A DNA stretch of 64,000 nucleotides, from NCBI RefSeq assembly GCF_900100155.1, contig NZ_FMTP01000003.1:372001-436000 (forward strand). The letters are read 5' to 3'. The position numbers were made by a program, and so were the translations under genes. The notes beneath the pieces were generated by a model. The model was not told the origin of the DNA, made no database searches, and saw only the letters and a list, made by a program, of their open reading frames with translations. This stretch comes from Ancylobacter rudongensis (GTDB taxonomy: Bacteria > Pseudomonadota > Alphaproteobacteria > Rhizobiales > Xanthobacteraceae). Position 1 is the first letter of the stretch, and every line of letters begins with the position of its first letter. This document shows positions 61,795 through 64,000 of the stretch, one piece after another.

Positions 61795-62205
61795 TCACGC
61801 GGCCGGGCTCGGCTCGGCGAGGGCTTCCACCAGGTCGACGATACGGCGGCGGACCTTGCTATCGGCGATCTTGAGGAAAGCACGGGTGAGGGCGAGCCCT
61901 TCCGACGAGGCGAGGAAATCCGAGACATAGGCCGGCGAGGCGTCCTCGGCGAAGCCGGCGACGTCGCCGGTCATGGTGGGCGCGCCCTCGAAGAAGAAGG
62001 CCACCGGCACGGAGAGCACCTGCGAGATATTCTGCAGGCGGCTGGCGCCGATCCGGTTGGTGCCCTTCTCGTATTTCTGGATCTGCTGGAAGGTGATGCC
62101 GAGGCTCTCGCCAAGTTTTTCCTGGCTCATGCCGACCATCATGCGACGCATGCGGACCCGGCTGCCGACATACTTGTCGACGGGATTGGGAGATTTCTTC
62201 GTCAT
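61795..62205 (-). CDS. praR: XRE-family regulator PraR/PhrR
   Basis: A 136-residue DNA-binding protein with a classical helix-turn-helix near the N-terminus (MSQEKLGESLGITFQQIQKYEKGTNRIG) and a C-terminal sensor-like region ending DSKVRRRIVDLVEAL. In rhizobia the praR/phrR gene at this position, between lnt and metK, controls surface and symbiosis traits; that function is inferred from position and family. The ATG at 62205 (MTKKSPN) is chosen over one 18 bases upstream. A 132-base gap to metK should hold the metK promoter. Confidence 0.9.
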   Translation of the reverse strand: MTKKSPNPVDKYVGSRVRMRRMMVGMSQEKLGESLGITFQQIQKYEKGTNRIGASRLQNISQVLSVPVAFFFEGAPTMTGDVAGFAEDASPAYVSDFLASSEGLALTRAFLKIADSKVRRRIVDLVEALAEPSPAA

Positions 62206-62316
62206 CGGCTTCCCCGACTGCAAACAAAAAAATACCTCCCCCCCGGTTCAGAGGGAGAGAAGCAGTGCCCGAGCCCGTGGACAGTCTAGGCGCAGCGCGT
62301 TCCGGCGTCGATCAAT

Positions 62317-63918
62317 CTAGACGTGCATAGCTCGCAGACGCAGCACGAGCGCCCCGCAGAGGCAGCCAAGAAGCAACATCCACGGTATCACCATGCCGAA
62401 TGAGGCATAAGGGGTAGCGGACATAGCTTGCGGGAGGCTGTCGTCCAGTACGCCTCGCACACCCAAGGGTAGAATCGCGCGAATTCGTCCCAGCGGATCG
62501 ACAATGGCGGAGATGCCATTGTTGGTTACCCGGACCAGTGGCAGGCCTTGCTCGATCGCCCGCAGGCGGGACTGCTCGAAATGCTGGTAGGGGCCCGGGG
62601 TGAGGCCAAACCAGGCATCGTTGGATAGGTTGAGCAGAAAGCCCGGCCGCGCTTCCGCCCCGTCGGGCCCCGCGCTGGACGCGGGCATCACCTCGTCGGG
62701 AAAGATCGCCTCGTAGCAGATCAGCGGCACCGCGTCGGGCAGGCCGGGAATGGCGAGCAGGCTGCGCGAGGTCGCGGCGGCGAAGCCTCCGCGCAGGCGG
62801 GTAAGCGCCTCCAGCCCCATCGCTTCGAGCGTTTCCTGAAACGGCAGATATTCGCCAAACGGAACGAGGTGCACCTTGTCGGCATTGCCGCGGATCGTCC
62901 CTTCCGAATCGATCACCCGCACGGCGTTGAACACGTCCGGCCGCTCGCGTCCCGGCACCGGCTGGTAGCGTGCGGCACCTGTTATGAGCGTGGTGCCGCG
63001 CGGCAGCATCGCCACGATCCGCGCCAGCGCCTCCGGCTCGCGCTCCAGGAAGAACGGGAAGGCCGATTCCGGCCAGAACAGATGGGTGACGCCGGCAAGG
63101 CCCCCCTGGCTCTCGCTGGTGGCGAGATAGAGGTCCATCACGGTGCGGCGGGCGTCGTAGCGGAATTTCTGGTCCTGCGGCAGGTCGGGCTGCATCAGCC
63201 GCAGCCGCACGCCGGGGACCGTGCCGATCTCGGTGGTGGCAAGCCGCCATTGCCCGCCCGCCCACAGCGCGGCGAGCAGGCCGACGGCAAGGCCGAGCGG
63301 CACATGGCGGCCGCGGCGCTCGCCGGCGGGGCTGAACAGCGCCGCCGGGCTGGCCAGGCAGGCCAGCGTGACCAGGCACAGGCCGATGAGGCCGATCACC
63401 GAGGCGACCTGGGCGAAGCGCAGATCGGTGGCCAACGCATAGCCGAAATCGTTCCAGGGGAAGCCGGTCAGCAGCGTGCCGCGCGCCGTCTCCGCCAAGG
63501 TGAGGGCGGCGGCAAAGGCGAGAATGCGCCCGGGCCCCCGGGTCCACAGCAGCCGGGCGAGCACACAGCCGAGCCCGGTATACACCGCAAGCGCCGCCGG
63601 CAGGCCGATCACCGCGAACGGCATCAGCCACATGAAGACTTCCGCCTGGACGAGAAAAGCCTGGCCGATCCACCACAGGCCGGCGACGAAATAGCCCATG
63701 CCGAACAGCCAGCCGGCGAGGAAACTCGCCCGCAGCGCCCGACGCAGCGGCAGATCCAGAGTGCCGTCGATCAGGAACACCAGCACCGGCAGCGTTAGCG
63801 CCAACACCGGCCACAGGCCGAAGGGCGGCATGGCCAGCGCCGAGAGCCCGCCCGCCGCGAGGGCGGCGAGCGCGCGCCAGCGGCCGGACGCCGCCTGCAG
63901 CCGCTCCGGCGTCAGCAT
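62317..63918 (-). CDS. lnt: Apolipoprotein N-acyltransferase
   Basis: Adds the third acyl chain to the N-terminal Cys of lipoproteins at the inner membrane. The 533-residue protein has the usual N-terminal transmembrane bundle (several hydrophobic segments before about 220) and a C-terminal nitrilase domain with the catalytic triad motifs FWPESAFPF (Glu), NADKVHLVPFGEYLPF (Lys) and LICYEAIFPDEV (Cys). Membrane anchoring resumes at the C-terminus. The upstream gene (out of window) is expected to be corC/hlyC-like. Works with LspA encoded 40 kb away. Confidence 0.96.
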   Translation of the reverse strand: MLTPERLQAASGRWRALAALAAGGLSALAMPPFGLWPVLALTLPVLVFLIDGTLDLPLRRALRASFLAGWLFGMGYFVAGLWWIGQAFLVQAEVFMWLMPFAVIGLPAALAVYTGLGCVLARLLWTRGPGRILAFAAALTLAETARGTLLTGFPWNDFGYALATDLRFAQVASVIGLIGLCLVTLACLASPAALFSPAGERRGRHVPLGLAVGLLAALWAGGQWRLATTEIGTVPGVRLRLMQPDLPQDQKFRYDARRTVMDLYLATSESQGGLAGVTHLFWPESAFPFFLEREPEALARIVAMLPRGTTLITGAARYQPVPGRERPDVFNAVRVIDSEGTIRGNADKVHLVPFGEYLPFQETLEAMGLEALTRLRGGFAAATSRSLLAIPGLPDAVPLICYEAIFPDEVMPASSAGPDGAEARPGFLLNLSNDAWFGLTPGPYQHFEQSRLRAIEQGLPLVRVTNNGISAIVDPLGRIRAILPLGVRGVLDDSLPQAMSATPYASFGMVIPWMLLLGCLCGALVLRLRAMHV

Positions 63919-63963
63919 CGACGAAGCGCTCGCTGAACGCCGGGCCGAACGCCTGGCATACCC

Positions 63964-64000
63964 TCAGGCGGCATCGGTATCGCGGCGCGAATCGCTCCGG
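63964..64000 (-). CDS. C-terminal end of an upstream gene, possibly CorC/HlyC-like (partial)
   Basis: A short frame entering from the right edge reads RSDSRRDTDAA and stops at 63966-63964. An Arg/Asp-rich end is typical of the C-termini of CorC/HlyC-type (TlyC) proteins, whose gene usually precedes lnt. Only 12 codons are visible, so this is a weak call. Confidence 0.35.
   Translation of the reverse strand, partial: RSDSRRDTDAA

Overview
This is a GC-rich alphaproteobacterial chromosome segment, most likely from the Hyphomicrobiales (Rhizobiales), with an affinity to the Xanthobacteraceae/Ancylobacter-Starkeya group inferred but not proven. The evidence is conserved gene order (rbfA-truB-rpsO-pnp; ileS-lspA-exported protein-two M16 peptidases; lnt-praR-metK-trmB; sppA-ihfB-lapA), a near-perfect EcfG-type promoter, an alphaproteobacterial ornithine decarboxylase with a long leader, and intracellular PHB depolymerase. 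No rRNA, tRNA, CRISPR array, prophage, transposase or IS element was seen. Coding density is very high and no gene is clearly broken.

Layout. 1-4.6 kb: translation and RNA decay block (rbfA, truB, rpsO, pnp) closed by a strong terminator. 4.6-13.4 kb, minus strand: a chemoreceptor, then an asparaginase-like gene and a glycolate oxidase operon glcD-[8-oxoguanine deaminase-like]-glcE-glcF. 13.6-18.2 kb: poorly characterised cell-envelope and hypothetical genes, two of them exported proteins with long Pro/Ala tails. 18.5-27.0 kb, minus strand: ribF, ileS, lspA, an exported protein and a tandem M16 pair (one with HxxEH, one without). 27.1-30.2 kb: HAD hydrolase, Crp/Fnr regulator and a divergent membrane histidine kinase. 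30.5-33.8 kb: dihydroorotase, truA, and a small ArsR-SRPBCC operon with a repeated operator-like site. 34.0-40.6 kb: polA flanked by two copies of a palindromic repeat, a GST with a histone-H1-like tail, PHB depolymerase. 40.6-46.7 kb, minus strand: sppA, ihfB, lapA, ornithine cyclodeaminase-like gene; an orphan phosphonate cluster (phnM, DUF1045, hexapeptide transferase); and a gamma-glutamyltransferase homologue lacking its catalytic Thr. 47-49.5 kb: a long structured leader, ornithine decarboxylase and a GNAT. 49.7-53 kb: ohr, then a tight ygfZ-tag-HD hydrolase-tyrosine phosphatase operon. 53-60 kb: L,D-transpeptidase, MFS transporter, DoxX, TPR protein, and a stress-type DUF883/holin-like pair. 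59.6-64 kb: trmB, metK, praR, lnt and the probable tail of a CorC-like gene.

The window is mostly housekeeping, and I saw no defence island or obviously new multi-gene machine. The items most worth following up are the speF-type leader RNA upstream of ornithine decarboxylase, the deaminase inserted in the glycolate oxidase operon, the orphan phosphonate cluster with a predicted 2H phosphoesterase, the nucleophile-less GGT, the ygfZ-tag-HD-PTP operon, and several well-defined regulatory sites (EcfG promoter, IHF site upstream of ihfB, ArsR repeat, tandem TACAATGTA repeat).
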